A stretch of DNA of 64,000 nt from Clostridioides difficile (GTDB lineage Bacteria > Bacillota > Clostridia > Peptostreptococcales > Peptostreptococcaceae). Below the pieces are notes generated by a model, which had not been told where the DNA came from, did no database searches, and saw nothing but the letters and a program-made list of their open reading frames with translations. Each line of letters opens with the position of its first letter. The stretch's first letter is position 1. The stretch covers positions 1-64,000 of the forward strand of contig JABBZI010000001.1 in the NCBI GenBank assembly GCA_012955965.1, in the 5' to 3' direction. This document shows, piece after piece, positions 45,372 through 55,792 of the stretch. A program made the translations under genes and the position numbers.

Positions 45372-46967
45372 CTACAAGCTACCCTCATTGCCATTTAAAA
45401 ATTCTTGAGTAGCATGTACTTGACCATCAGACAATATATAAATTCCAAACCCAGTACTGTAAAACTCATTACTAAGCATATTTGCATTGTACTCAGGAGA
45501 CTTCTTCCACACTTCAAAGATAGTCTTTGCTACACTCTTAGCATCTTGAGTTGTCTGAATATCCTTAGAGTTGATATAAATATATGCTATATTCTCTTCA
45601 CTTCTCATTCCAAATTCAGAAAATACTTGTGGAGCATTTTTACCATCTATATAATGTGCAAAAACTTTTTTATCCATCATATACTTAGACCATGCGTTTG
45701 CCATACCTTCTAGCTTACTAGACACTACCAAAGGCTCTTTTCCTTTTTCTTTTCTATAAGAATTGCTTAAGTTATACATTTCAGTAGATACCATTTTTTT
45801 GAATTCTGGGCTATTGTAATCATGAGATTTATCATCTAAAACTTCTATCTCAACTCTTTTTTCTGTACTTTTCCCCCATTCATCTGTAGCTTTTAATGTC
45901 AGTATATATATACCTACTCTATTTGTATCTATAAACCCATCAATTTTTATTGGCAATACCTTCCCAGTATTATCTTTAGCAACTATGTTTAACTTACCAC
46001 TGTCAAACTTTTCACCTTTATATAGCTCTGTTGTCCCTATTGTAATTGTTGGAGATTGTCCATTTGACTTTGAAGCGCTTATACATTGTTCTATCACCTT
46101 GTCACTCAATTCTCCTACAGAAGTTATATGATTTGCTCCTTCCAACACAGATTTATTACTACCATCATTTACTAATACTACTGGATACTCTTTAGTCAAT
46201 GGCGCTGCTGCTATAGCATCTACTAACTGATAGCCATCTGATACATAGAATCCATCTACATTTTTATAAAAGTAGTTTATTACTTCTTTGTTAGTTGCAA
46301 ATCTATCAGTTCCTTCTATTCTAACTGAATTTGTGTTTTTTACTAAAGAACTGCTCATTATCTCCTCTGACCCTATACAATAAGACTGAACATTTTTGAC
46401 ATCAAAAGGCACACTTTTTCCATCTGTAAGTATAATTGGAGCTCCATCCCTAGTAGCTACTGATGATACACTCATTGCATCTGCTTCTCCACTATAGGCA
46501 TTAGTTAATAGTACTTTGTCCACTTTTTTTATACTTGCTATTTCTTTAGCTATTAGATAACTTGTTTTTAGCCTATCTTCTCCACCAATTCTTTTTACTT
46601 CTATATGTTTAGAATCTAGTTCTTTTTCTACTGATTTACTTATAGTATCTTCTGTACCTATTATGTATGCTTTTTTGATATTTTTTAGACATCTATTTGT
46701 CTCTGTTGGTATCTTATTTTTTTGTGTAAATAATATTGGTGCTTTTGTTGCACCTGACAACCCACTTGCACTTAATCCATCTGCAAGCGATTTTTCTGTA
46801 TTTACTAAAATAACTGTTTCATAAGTTTGTTTATCAGCTATCTTTGCCGCTGTTTCATATCTATCTTTACCATATATTTTTTCTACTACTGATGATGCAT
46901 TTACACTTTTGAAGTTTACCAAGATTAATGATACTGCTAGACCTAATGATAATATTTTTTTATTCAT
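45372..46967 (-). CDS. cwp11: Cwp11, CWB2 protein with Ig-like and CAP domains
   Basis: A 531-residue protein with the same order as Cwp12: signal peptide (1-24), three CWB2 repeats (about 28-305), an Ig-like domain (about 310-385) and a C-terminal CAP/SCP-like domain (about 395-525) with YNLSNSYRKEKGKEPL, FAHYIDGK and RSEENIAY. It is similar to Cwp12 along its whole length. I start at the ATG at 46967, which is eight bases from GGGGG; the ATG two codons upstream is too close. Its own terminator makes it a separate unit. Role unknown; the CAP domain suggests an interaction or wall function. Confidence 0.88.
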   Translation of the reverse strand: MNKKILSLGLAVSLILVNFKSVNASSVVEKIYGKDRYETAAKIADKQTYETVILVNTEKSLADGLSASGLSGATKAPILFTQKNKIPTETNRCLKNIKKAYIIGTEDTISKSVEKELDSKHIEVKRIGGEDRLKTSYLIAKEIASIKKVDKVLLTNAYSGEADAMSVSSVATRDGAPIILTDGKSVPFDVKNVQSYCIGSEEIMSSSLVKNTNSVRIEGTDRFATNKEVINYFYKNVDGFYVSDGYQLVDAIAAAPLTKEYPVVLVNDGSNKSVLEGANHITSVGELSDKVIEQCISASKSNGQSPTITIGTTELYKGEKFDSGKLNIVAKDNTGKVLPIKIDGFIDTNRVGIYILTLKATDEWGKSTEKRVEIEVLDDKSHDYNSPEFKKMVSTEMYNLSNSYRKEKGKEPLVVSSKLEGMANAWSKYMMDKKVFAHYIDGKNAPQVFSEFGMRSEENIAYIYINSKDIQTTQDAKSVAKTIFEVWKKSPEYNANMLSNEFYSTGFGIYILSDGQVHATQEFLNGNEGSL

Positions 46968-46973
46968 TTTCAT

Positions 46974-47341
46974 ATCCCCCTGATGATTTTTATGTTTTAT
47001 ATTTATATTGTTTTTACTTTATTTTATTATTTTGTTATTTTTTGTATATTATAAAGTATATCTTATGTAAATATATCCCGTCTATATATTAATATTTTAT
47101 TTAATTAAAAATTTAAAAACTATCTCTAGTTATATTTTTAATATTTATAAAATATTTTTCATTAATAAATATAATCTGCACTATTTTATAAGTTAAATTT
47201 AATTCTACTTAAATTATGATACATATCCCACTATAATATTATTAAGGTAATATAAATAAAAATAAGAATGTACTTAGACATATGATTTATATCTAAATAC
47301 ATTCTTATTTTAAACTTACTTATTTATATTTACTTTGATAT
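46974..47341. other. Intergenic region cwp10 / cwp11
   Basis: Apart from the cwp10 terminator at its right end, this 368-bp stretch is very AT-rich and shows a TATAAT on the minus strand near 47050 without a good -35 box. I see no small gene or structured RNA. Confidence 0.5.
47260..47310 (-). terminator. Terminator of cwp10
   Basis: AAATAAGAATGTA/TACATTCTTATTT with an inner TTAGA/TCTAA continuation, followed by a T-rich run on the minus strand. Confidence 0.8.
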
Positions 47342-49225
47342 TTATTTTGATTCAATTAAACTCTTAATCTTATCTACTACAGATGAAGCTATTCCTCCAC
47401 CTATCTCAAATAACTTAGATGAATTTTTATTTTTCAATGAAATTTCTTGTGATTTATCTAACGTATTTGTAGCAAGTACAACTGGCGAATTATTTTTAGC
47501 TGCTAATGGTCCAACTGCTAAAGCATCTATAAGCTTATCTTGATTAGCAACTACAACCCCATCGAGTTTAGATTGAGAATAGAATTTATCTATTACCTTA
47601 GCATTTGTCTCTTGTCTATTTTGACCTGCTATTCTATTTTTTGATACATCTTTATTCGTTATTTTTCCAACTTGCTCAATAGCCTTGTTAGATATCTTTT
47701 CTACTCCACCAACAAAGTATACATTCGATACTTTATTAGATTTGATAAATTGTTGAGCTTCATTGTCTACACCATCTTTTTGTGTGAGTACTATTGGAGT
47801 TTTTTCCTTTCCAGCTAATGATGCTATTGATAATGAATCAGCTTCTCCATTTCCTGACCCTATATACAACTTGCTTACATTATTTGTCTTATCAATTTCT
47901 TTTGCTATATTAATAGAAGTCTGATATCTTGTATCTCCACCTATTCTTTGTACTGATATCTTTGAATTTACAGATTTAATTGCTTCAACTACTGCATTTG
48001 GCATAGAATTATTCCCACCTATTGTAATCACTTTTGATGGATTTAATCTTTTTATTTCTTCTACTGTTTTTTGAGGAAGCTTATCATTTGAAGATAAAAG
48101 AATAGGTGAGTTTTTTACACTAGCAAGTGGTGTAGCAGTAAGACCATCCACCATACTTCTGTCTTCTCCATTTACTATCACAACTGTATCTGATTTTGTC
48201 CAACCACTTTGAGATATTTTAACAGCAGTTTCAAATCTATCTGCACCTTTTAATTTTTTTACTGTAACATTAGAAGTTGAATCACTTGAACTTCCCCCAC
48301 TAGAACTACCACCTCCAGATGAGCCACCTGAATTATTATTTCCACCATTATTATTGTCATCTGAATTATCTGGTGGTAACTCATCTGGTTTAGCTAACTC
48401 ATTATCAACTACATACTCTAAACTTTTTGGAAGTGTAACTTCAACATACTTACTTATTGTAGCCTTTCTTCCTTTACTTGATTTTTGTGATAATCCAAGC
48501 TTTAATACTATATTTGAACCACTTTCCTCTGTTTCTTTACTAACAACAGAATAGTTTATTCTAATATTATTTAATAAATATTCTAGTGCTTCACTCTTTT
48601 CAACCTTATATTTTTCAGGGTCAGTTTTACTAGTACCACTTCCACCAATTGGTTTTACTTCATTTTCATTAACAAGAGTAAATACTAATCCTTCATTAGA
48701 ACTTATACTTTCAAAATCAACGGACTTATTATTATATGTAACAATTTTTAAAGCAGGTTTAACATCTGTCCCATTTCCTAATACTTTATACTCAGCATTT
48801 GAGTTACTACCAGATTTCTTTACAGAAAGCCTTCCTATGCTTAATGTGTCTCCATCTAGTAAATCTTCACTTGATGTAACATATATATCTAATGTAGTTG
48901 TATTATTTCCTTTATTATAATCTGCTCTGCAAGTTGCATTAGCATTTCCATTTTTTATCTGCTTTGATATATTATCAGACCACTTAATCTTTTGACCTGG
49001 TTCATTATCTATTAATTGAACCTCACCTTGCACCTTTATACTAGCTTGAAACGAATACACTATATTCTCTACTGACTCCACAGAAATATCTATAGTATTC
49101 ACCTTTTCATATGTCTTTGTTCCTTGCAACACTGGAGCAGCATATGCACATGTCGCACTTCCAGTTATAGCTACTGCCATACTCGACACTGCAATAGTTC
49201 TTATAAAATATTTTCCTTTACTCAT
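47342..49225 (-). CDS. cwp10: Cwp10, CWB2 cell wall protein
   Basis: A 627-residue surface protein. Signal peptide (about 1-28, ending AYA), an N-terminal beta-rich region (about 30-285), a low-complexity Asp/Asn/Gly/Ser linker (about 290-320) and three CWB2 repeats (about 325-627, from KLKGADRFETAVKIS). The linker looks like a flexible spacer that holds the N-terminal domain away from the wall. I do not recognise the N-terminal domain; its layout recalls secreted carbohydrate-binding modules of the cohesin/dockerin type. Start at ATG 49225, nine bases from AAGGA. A stable hairpin lies just before the ribosome site. Confidence 0.87.
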   Translation of the reverse strand: MSKGKYFIRTIAVSSMAVAITGSATCAYAAPVLQGTKTYEKVNTIDISVESVENIVYSFQASIKVQGEVQLIDNEPGQKIKWSDNISKQIKNGNANATCRADYNKGNNTTTLDIYVTSSEDLLDGDTLSIGRLSVKKSGSNSNAEYKVLGNGTDVKPALKIVTYNNKSVDFESISSNEGLVFTLVNENEVKPIGGSGTSKTDPEKYKVEKSEALEYLLNNIRINYSVVSKETEESGSNIVLKLGLSQKSSKGRKATISKYVEVTLPKSLEYVVDNELAKPDELPPDNSDDNNNGGNNNSGGSSGGGSSSGGSSSDSTSNVTVKKLKGADRFETAVKISQSGWTKSDTVVIVNGEDRSMVDGLTATPLASVKNSPILLSSNDKLPQKTVEEIKRLNPSKVITIGGNNSMPNAVVEAIKSVNSKISVQRIGGDTRYQTSINIAKEIDKTNNVSKLYIGSGNGEADSLSIASLAGKEKTPIVLTQKDGVDNEAQQFIKSNKVSNVYFVGGVEKISNKAIEQVGKITNKDVSKNRIAGQNRQETNAKVIDKFYSQSKLDGVVVANQDKLIDALAVGPLAAKNNSPVVLATNTLDKSQEISLKNKNSSKLFEIGGGIASSVVDKIKSLIESK

Positions 49226-49249
49226 TAACACCCGTCCTTATCTATCATC

Positions 49250-49283
49250 AGCTAGATGAATAAAATCCTTTATCCATCTAGCT
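49250..49283 (-). promoter_or_regulatory. Hairpin in the cwp10 leader
   Basis: A perfect 9-bp stem AGCTAGATG/CATCTAGCT with a 16-nt loop, ending 25 nt before the start codon and about 10 nt before the ribosome site. The loop (on RNA) contains AAAGGA, which resembles a ribosome site. No T run, so not a terminator. It could affect mRNA stability or translation. Confidence 0.45.
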
Positions 49284-49436
49284 TCTTATATTTAATTTAT
49301 AAATTATCCTAAATTTATAGCTACATTATATATACTTTATTTTTGACAAATTGCTTTTTTAAAACTTTTTTAGCCACTACTCACATAAAATGCCCTATAT
49401 CATACTGCTATCTTAGTCTTTTCAGATTTTCACATA

Positions 49437-52400
49437 CTATTTATCTCTGACAATATTGCTTTTTACTTTATTATTTACAGTAATTACCTTCTTATCACTT
49501 ACATCAATAGTACTTCTTGTAGCCTTTCTAGCTTTACTATTACTATCAGTAAGACTTATCGTCTTTAACTCATCATAAGTTTTAGCTCCCACAGGTACAT
49601 ACATTGTATCACTTACAAATCTTTGACCTACTGGAGTATCTCCTTGAAGGTCATTGTATCTATAAAGTTCTGCTTTAATCTTATCACTTAAAGAATTGAA
49701 GTCTTCTTTTGGCATATAATAAACCCATGTCCCTTTACTTATCTCACCTAATTGACCATTTTCTGGTATATCTGCAAATAAAAGAGCTTCTCCAGAGATA
49801 GTTTTATTATTTTTATCTATAAGTAATGGTAAGTTAAATGCTGGATTTCCACTATATTCCCCTGTAATTACTATTGAGCCTGCTGGAATTTTAGCTGTTT
49901 CATCTTCATTTGTATTAGGGTCATCGCTTTGATATATATAATCCTCTGCTAACTTTCCAATTCCATTAGTACGAGTTTGGTCTACACTATTCACTGTTCC
50001 AATCTCTATATTATCACCTGGAGGCCCTATTACATCAATCTCTGCAACTTCTATATTAGGCTTATTGTTAGATATTAATTTTACATATCTAGCTTGATAA
50101 GTCCAAAGATTACCATCTTTATTAAATGTAACTCTAGCTTCATTATCTTGGTCTTTTCCTCCACCAACTAAGTCTTGTCCATATTCAAAAGTTCCTTGAC
50201 TCACGTCTTCCCAAGTTTTTTTATCATTACTTACTTGTATCTTGTAATTAGTCAATGGACTGTATGTTGTGCTAGTATCCTTTCTAAGGTTAAACAATCC
50301 TTTTAGTGAAAACTTTCTAGCTTCCGTATTTGGCTTTGTATACTTTAATCCAACTATAGGTAATGTTTCTTTCATATCTACTATTATATATGGATTTTCT
50401 TCTACATTTATATCTGGGTCTTTTTGTGGGTCTTTGTTCCATTCAGCTTTACTAATTCTCTTTCCTTTATAAGTAGTGCTTGCATCATTATCCTTTATAT
50501 TATCAATTTCAGGATTTTGTAGTGGTCCATGTGGGTCATTTTCAGTTCTAACATCACCATCAGAAACAGTGTTTGTTATAAATGACCATGCTGACTTATT
50601 AATTTTTCCTTCATCTGATAATTTTACAGTACCAACTTCAAACTCGTCTGTTGGATTTAAGTGATAGTCATATGCAACTACTTTATATGTAAATGCTCTG
50701 TTATTAAGAGGAGATATATTGTCAATAAATTGAGCTTTACTATTTCCTTTTGCATCCACAAAACCTACTGTTCTATATTTTACTTGAGTTCCATTTTCTC
50801 CATCTAAGTAGTTTCCATCACTTCTTATTATTTCATATCCTAATATTTTATCTTTATCTTTATCAACATCTAAATCTATAGATATCTTATTAGATTTAAC
50901 TAAAGAGCCACTTTGCACTCCATCAGCAAAACTAGCATTTACCTTAGTATCTTCTGCCATGTTAGATATGTTTTCGTTTAAAATCTTTCTTCTAGCCTCA
51001 TCATTTACATACTGTATCTTTCTAGTCTCTTTTTCGAACTTCTTACCATCCATTATACTGTTTAGCTCTGGTGTAATCTCTACTCCCCATGCCTTAAAGT
51101 AATCTCTTAAATCTTTTTCAACAACACTTGATGCCATAGCAACTAGCATTTGGTCTTTTGGCAAGTTATTTATTGGGTCATCACTTGAAAGTGCTCTGTA
51201 TTTTCTAGAAATTTTAGCATAGAATGAATCATTACCTAAATCAGCATCTGAATTATTCTTTAACATTGAACCAGTGAAATCATCATCATATGCTAAATGT
51301 AATTGCCATAACATTCCAAGTCTTTCAAATACGTTACTTGGTATTCCCAAACTATTTGAAGTAACATGTTCATATATCTTATCCATTGTAGAACCTTCAA
51401 GTCTTGAATGTGTCTCATCATCAAATGTCTGAGCAAGTAATGCAAGTACATTGTTACTAGTCTCACTATATGTCATCTTACCTATATCTGTAACATGCCC
51501 TATCTCATGACCTATTCCCCATCCAAATAAACTTCCGCCACTAGCTTTTCCATTAGCATCTATTTGGAAAGGCACTCCATTCATAAGCCCTGGAACTGAA
51601 CCGTATTCCACTCCTACATGTAGACCAGAAGCATACATAAATGCTCCAATAAACACTCTTTGATATTTTATGTTCATACGAGACTTTGGAGCCATATCAT
51701 TTTTAGTTATATTAAACTCATTATCGTCTATAGTTCCATTACCATCTAAATCTTGTGTCTTAAATATGCCTCTTTCAGAGTATATTAAATCCATAATTTG
51801 TTCCCATGCAAGCATGCTATTATATAGTCTATCTACTTGTGTGTTTAAATCAGAATTTCCTTTTGATATTCCTTGATATACAGCTGTTGCTGGAACATTT
51901 AATGTCACTTTGTCACTTTCAATATCAGTAGTGTTTAATACACCTGTTGTTTCTGAATATCCATATGAATTACCAATATTCGTTCCTGGATAGTATGGTT
52001 CTCCTTTTATATCATTCTTATATTTAGATAATTCTTCTATATAAGTTTTTATTTTTTCCTTAGACTTAGAAACTCCCTCAGGACTATTGTCATTTATCAT
52101 TCCATTCAAGTTAAGGTGTGGTATCTTAGTAGCTCCTGCTACACGCACTTTTATATCTCCACCACTTGGAGTATCATAAGGGTATCTTATATATAAGCTT
52201 CCTCCACGTTCTGCATCTAAGCTATGAAGCTTACTCAACTGAATTACATTTTTACCAGTGTTAAGGTTTATTTCTCCACTCTTATATGCTCCAGACTCTC
52301 CATAGTATTGTGTATAGATTAACTTAGGAGTCTTACCACTTTTACTTCCAACATATATCGTAATTTCATCTCCAGCTCTAGCAGCTACTCCCAGTGCCTG

Positions 52401-55364
52401 CCAGTCATTTCCCATACCTAAGTTATTCGACTTAACAGTATAGTTTCCACTCTTATCTTTATATTTTCCTGATACATTTATATCTTGATTGACAGTAGTA
52501 ACATCAGTAAGTGTCGCTCTATCATTATATAAGTCTTGAGCTAATTTTAATTCTCTTTCTATAACAGTCTTATATGGATGATATTCTCCACTTGCTGTAT
52601 CTGGAGTATTAAGTCTATCTTTTAGTTCTGTTATTTTTTCTTGAATTATGCCTTCTTTTAATTCAACTTGTAAATCGTCTGTAAATAAGTCTCTTACCTC
52701 TTTTTCTATACTGTCATACTCATAGAATTTAAGCTCTGATATATTAGCTTTATATGAATAAGATGAGCAAACACTTACTTGTATCTTAGTCGCATTTATT
52801 GGTTCTTTTAATCTAACCATCACGTATTTATTATTATTTACAGGGTCTGTCTTTGTTTCAAAAGGTACATCGCCTAAATTATGTAATTGACCATTTTCAT
52901 CCCAATACTGTATCTCAAAGTCATTTATTGTCTTATCAGAAACATCAAATCTAGGTGTAGCCATAAAAGTATCCATAGTATAAGCTTTATCGAAAGTTAT
53001 GATTGGTCCTCTATTCGTTCCTTCAGCTGCATTATATTTTGGGAATGTCCAATGTGTTGTGAAGTCTCCATCTACTACATTAAATTTATCAAATGGATTT
53101 TTATCACTATATTCACTTGTATCATATCCAGCTGGATAAGTAACATCAACTATATGATTAGTTGGTATTCCAAAACCAGCATTTTCTTTAGGAGTATTAA
53201 TCAATCTGTAGTTAGGCGTCGTTGGTGCATCTACACTTTCAGTTGTGTCTAGATATATCTTAGACATTCCACTAGTACCTAAGTGATTAGTAGCTGTCAT
53301 TCTAACTTCATATGTTGTATTATCTTTAAGTCCCTCTATTTTTGAACTTGTTCCACAAATAAGTTTATCATTATATTTTATCCAAGAGCCATTAGAACCT
53401 TTTTCTCTGTAATATAAGTCAAAATCTTTAGCTTGTTTATGATTTTTCCAACTTACATCAAGAGCTTTAAATCTTCCTTTAATGCTTATGCCTTCTGGTG
53501 GCTCTGGTTTTGTATCTGGAACAACTTGAAACTCTAATATACTATCTGGGCTAAATTGTATTGGCTTATAGTTTGAGTCTACATTTTCTGGTACTCCATC
53601 TAAATTGCTTGGTGAAGCTTCTTTATATCCACTAGACCAATCGCCATTTAAAGACTGTATGCTAACTCTATATAGACCATACGCATCTATATCTCTAACC
53701 TCTATAGAATTTTTGCTAGTTTGTAATTTTTTAGTTGATAATACTTTTCCTTTACTATCAATTGTATCTAATATAAGTTCATATGCAGATACATTCACTT
53801 CGTTGTTCCAATAAAAAGATACCTTTTCATTTCCAACAGCAGTACTAGTTGCTATTCTATTAATTTTAGGTATATTCATATCTGGCTTTGGTATTTCTTT
53901 ATAAACATTATTTAAAAACTCCACTTTAGATATTTCTGCAAGACTTCTATCATTAGCAGTTGTAGCTGTTATTTTTATAGTTATCTTTTTCACTGCTACT
54001 TGTTTACCAAGATTTATCACTATATCGCTATTTTGAACATCTGCATATGTTTCTAAAGCTGACCTACTATATGTAGATGTCGTAGAGTTGTCATCTTTAC
54101 TAATGTTATTATCTTCTTTTGGTGTATCTTTGTCTAAATCAGATTTATCTGCTGATGAACTTTCTTTATCATTACTTTCCTTATTATTGTTTTCTTGTTC
54201 ATTTGTATTAGAATTTGATTCTTCTTTATCATTTTTTTCTTCTTGAGTATTATCTAAGTTATTATCAGATTGCTCTGTATTTTCTTCTTTATTATTTACT
54301 TCTTCTTGTTGTTCCTCTTTTAAAGTTTTTACATACTCTTTATTTTCATAAGGAATCTCTTGAACATTACCATCTTTATCTGTAACCTCAACTATTCCTT
54401 TTGCTGGAGCACTCCCTTCAGGAGCTTTAATATTTATAACTTCCATATCAAGTGCTTCTGATAACGCTATATCCATTACTGCTGGTTTTTCTTCTGATAT
54501 TTTATCCCCTTTATTTGCTGGAGATATTGTAACTCCACTACTTTCTCCACTAAACAAGTCTTCTACAGTACCTTGAATATTTGTATCACTATTTTCTTCT
54601 AATGTTACTTTACTTATATCTACTATAGGATTGGTAGGTACTATACTTTCCAGACTATTTGCATTTTCATTTTGTCCTAGATTTTTATGTACATAGTCTA
54701 GGTCAGCAATATCTACCTTCCCATCTCTATTTAAATCATATTCTTTTTTATTTGAATCTATATGTTCTAAAACTTCATTATAATCATTTTTATCTACTTT
54801 TCCGTCTCCATTTACATCTCCCATTAAGAATAGTTCATAGTTTAAAGGTTTATTTTTATTATCTACACTTGCTCTATTACTTAATAAAACCCTTTGAGAA
54901 TAACTTGATATATCAATATCTTTAACTTCTTTACTCTTAAATCCACTTCCAGAGACTTCTACCTTGTATTTTCCAACAGGTAAATTACTGAACATAATAT
55001 TATAATATGATATATTTTCATCTTTATCTTTTACTTCACTTCTATTGGCAGATAATTTTTTGATAGTATATTCTATAGTATCTGTTCCTATATTTATACT
55101 TCCTGAATTTTTAACTCCAAGTTTTATTATCCCACTATTGTTACTACTATCTTTTAGTTGTAGTTGTATATCAGTTATACTTTCTGATTCATTATTTTTG
55201 ATTGGAAGTGAAAAATTTAAATCCACTTCTAAATTCCCCTTTAGTTTTTCTGTAACTGATTTTTCAACTGCCCTTAGTTTCCCCTCTAATATAGGCTCTG
55301 CAAAAACATTCAATGGTGCACTACACATAGATACTGCTAGTACACAAGATATTGCCTTTTTCAT
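49437..55364 (-). CDS. Giant secreted M60-like metalloprotease with dockerin and F5/8C-type domains
   Basis: A 1975-residue secreted protein (630 equivalent annotated as a calcium-binding adhesin). Signal peptide (1-22), a carboxypeptidase-regulatory-like region, a dockerin-type double EF-hand (about 182-230: GDVNGDGKVDKND and DLNRDGKVDIADLD), a Glu/Asn-rich acidic linker (about 345-430), Ig/fibronectin III-like domains (about 500-710), F5/8C-like carbohydrate-binding domains, and an M60 domain with His1286-Glu-Ile-Gly-His1290 and Glu1301 in YSETSNN. M60 enzymes cut mucin-type glycoproteins. It has no CWB2, LPXTG or membrane anchor. The ATG at 55364 is chosen for GGGAGGA upstream. A type I c-di-GMP riboswitch controls it. 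Confidence 0.88.
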   Translation of the reverse strand: MKKAISCVLAVSMCSAPLNVFAEPILEGKLRAVEKSVTEKLKGNLEVDLNFSLPIKNNESESITDIQLQLKDSSNNSGIIKLGVKNSGSINIGTDTIEYTIKKLSANRSEVKDKDENISYYNIMFSNLPVGKYKVEVSGSGFKSKEVKDIDISSYSQRVLLSNRASVDNKNKPLNYELFLMGDVNGDGKVDKNDYNEVLEHIDSNKKEYDLNRDGKVDIADLDYVHKNLGQNENANSLESIVPTNPIVDISKVTLEENSDTNIQGTVEDLFSGESSGVTISPANKGDKISEEKPAVMDIALSEALDMEVINIKAPEGSAPAKGIVEVTDKDGNVQEIPYENKEYVKTLKEEQQEEVNNKEENTEQSDNNLDNTQEEKNDKEESNSNTNEQENNNKESNDKESSSADKSDLDKDTPKEDNNISKDDNSTTSTYSRSALETYADVQNSDIVINLGKQVAVKKITIKITATTANDRSLAEISKVEFLNNVYKEIPKPDMNIPKINRIATSTAVGNEKVSFYWNNEVNVSAYELILDTIDSKGKVLSTKKLQTSKNSIEVRDIDAYGLYRVSIQSLNGDWSSGYKEASPSNLDGVPENVDSNYKPIQFSPDSILEFQVVPDTKPEPPEGISIKGRFKALDVSWKNHKQAKDFDLYYREKGSNGSWIKYNDKLICGTSSKIEGLKDNTTYEVRMTATNHLGTSGMSKIYLDTTESVDAPTTPNYRLINTPKENAGFGIPTNHIVDVTYPAGYDTSEYSDKNPFDKFNVVDGDFTTHWTFPKYNAAEGTNRGPIITFDKAYTMDTFMATPRFDVSDKTINDFEIQYWDENGQLHNLGDVPFETKTDPVNNNKYVMVRLKEPINATKIQVSVCSSYSYKANISELKFYEYDSIEKEVRDLFTDDLQVELKEGIIQEKITELKDRLNTPDTASGEYHPYKTVIERELKLAQDLYNDRATLTDVTTVNQDINVSGKYKDKSGNYTVKSNNLGMGNDWQALGVAARAGDEITIYVGSKSGKTPKLIYTQYYGESGAYKSGEINLNTGKNVIQLSKLHSLDAERGGSLYIRYPYDTPSGGDIKVRVAGATKIPHLNLNGMINDNSPEGVSKSKEKIKTYIEELSKYKNDIKGEPYYPGTNIGNSYGYSETTGVLNTTDIESDKVTLNVPATAVYQGISKGNSDLNTQVDRLYNSMLAWEQIMDLIYSERGIFKTQDLDGNGTIDDNEFNITKNDMAPKSRMNIKYQRVFIGAFMYASGLHVGVEYGSVPGLMNGVPFQIDANGKASGGSLFGWGIGHEIGHVTDIGKMTYSETSNNVLALLAQTFDDETHSRLEGSTMDKIYEHVTSNSLGIPSNVFERLGMLWQLHLAYDDDFTGSMLKNNSDADLGNDSFYAKISRKYRALSSDDPINNLPKDQMLVAMASSVVEKDLRDYFKAWGVEITPELNSIMDGKKFEKETRKIQYVNDEARRKILNENISNMAEDTKVNASFADGVQSGSLVKSNKISIDLDVDKDKDKILGYEIIRSDGNYLDGENGTQVKYRTVGFVDAKGNSKAQFIDNISPLNNRAFTYKVVAYDYHLNPTDEFEVGTVKLSDEGKINKSAWSFITNTVSDGDVRTENDPHGPLQNPEIDNIKDNDASTTYKGKRISKAEWNKDPQKDPDINVEENPYIIVDMKETLPIVGLKYTKPNTEARKFSLKGLFNLRKDTSTTYSPLTNYKIQVSNDKKTWEDVSQGTFEYGQDLVGGGKDQDNEARVTFNKDGNLWTYQARYVKLISNNKPNIEVAEIDVIGPPGDNIEIGTVNSVDQTRTNGIGKLAEDYIYQSDDPNTNEDETAKIPAGSIVITGEYSGNPAFNLPLLIDKNNKTISGEALLFADIPENGQLGEISKGTWVYYMPKEDFNSLSDKIKAELYRYNDLQGDTPVGQRFVSDTMYVPVGAKTYDELKTISLTDSNSKARKATRSTIDVSDKKVITVNNKVKSNIVRDK

Positions 55365-55432
55365 GAAATAACAATCCTCCCTCAATAAATCTTTAATTTT
55401 CCATGAATTTAAATGCTATAGTTTCAGACAAT

Positions 55433-55459
55433 AAAAAAAGACACTCAAAGAGAATCTTT
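55433..55459 (-). terminator. Riboswitch expression-platform terminator
   Basis: On the minus strand AAAGATTCTC pairs with GAGTGTCTTT (one mismatch, one G-U, TTT loop), then seven T. It lies between the c-di-GMP aptamer and the M60 gene. Confidence 0.85.
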
Positions 55460-55488
55460 ATTATAAATAAAAAGAACTTGCTCTTTTT

Positions 55489-55570
55489 AGCAACTGGCTG
55501 ATATGGCTTTGTAAGCTTTAATCCCTATAGTTTTGCGTCATTAGATTTCCCTAATTTTGCCATTTAATTT
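55489..55570 (-). promoter_or_regulatory. Type I cyclic di-GMP riboswitch (GEMM-I) aptamer
   Basis: On the minus strand the order is GGCAAA, a TTAGG-GAAA-TCTAA stem with a GAAA tetraloop, GACGCAAAACTATAGGG, TAAAG and CAGCCAGTTGCT. These are the conserved elements of GEMM-I, including the tetraloop. The 3' TTGCT can pair instead with AGCAA ten bases later, and a terminator follows, so binding of c-di-GMP should lead to early termination (an OFF switch). Genes repressed in this way are made in the motile, low c-di-GMP state. Confidence 0.9.
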
Positions 55571-55642
55571 TCAATGCTTTTATACCCATTTTATACTATA
55601 TTTAAACTTTTTAGTACAAATTTTTTATATTAAAATACAAAA

Positions 55643-55682
55643 AAAGAATATTTATATTATTATGTTAATATAAATATTCTTT
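55643..55682 (-). terminator. Terminator of cwp9
   Basis: A perfect 17-bp inverted repeat, AAAGAATATTTATATTA and its complement, with a 6-nt loop and TTTTT after it on the minus strand. It separates cwp9 from the riboswitch leader. Confidence 0.85.
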
Positions 55683-55792
55683 ATCATTATAAATACATTA
55701 CTTATATGTTATTTTCTAATTATTATCTTATTACATATTTCCAGCACTTATATATACTATCATTATCAAAATATCTAACTCTCGATAAATAC

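Noticed and set aside
55489..55570. Considered a type II c-di-GMP riboswitch
   Set aside because: The GACGCAAA, CTATAGGG and GAAA tetraloop elements fit type I (GEMM-I), not the type II pseudoknot.
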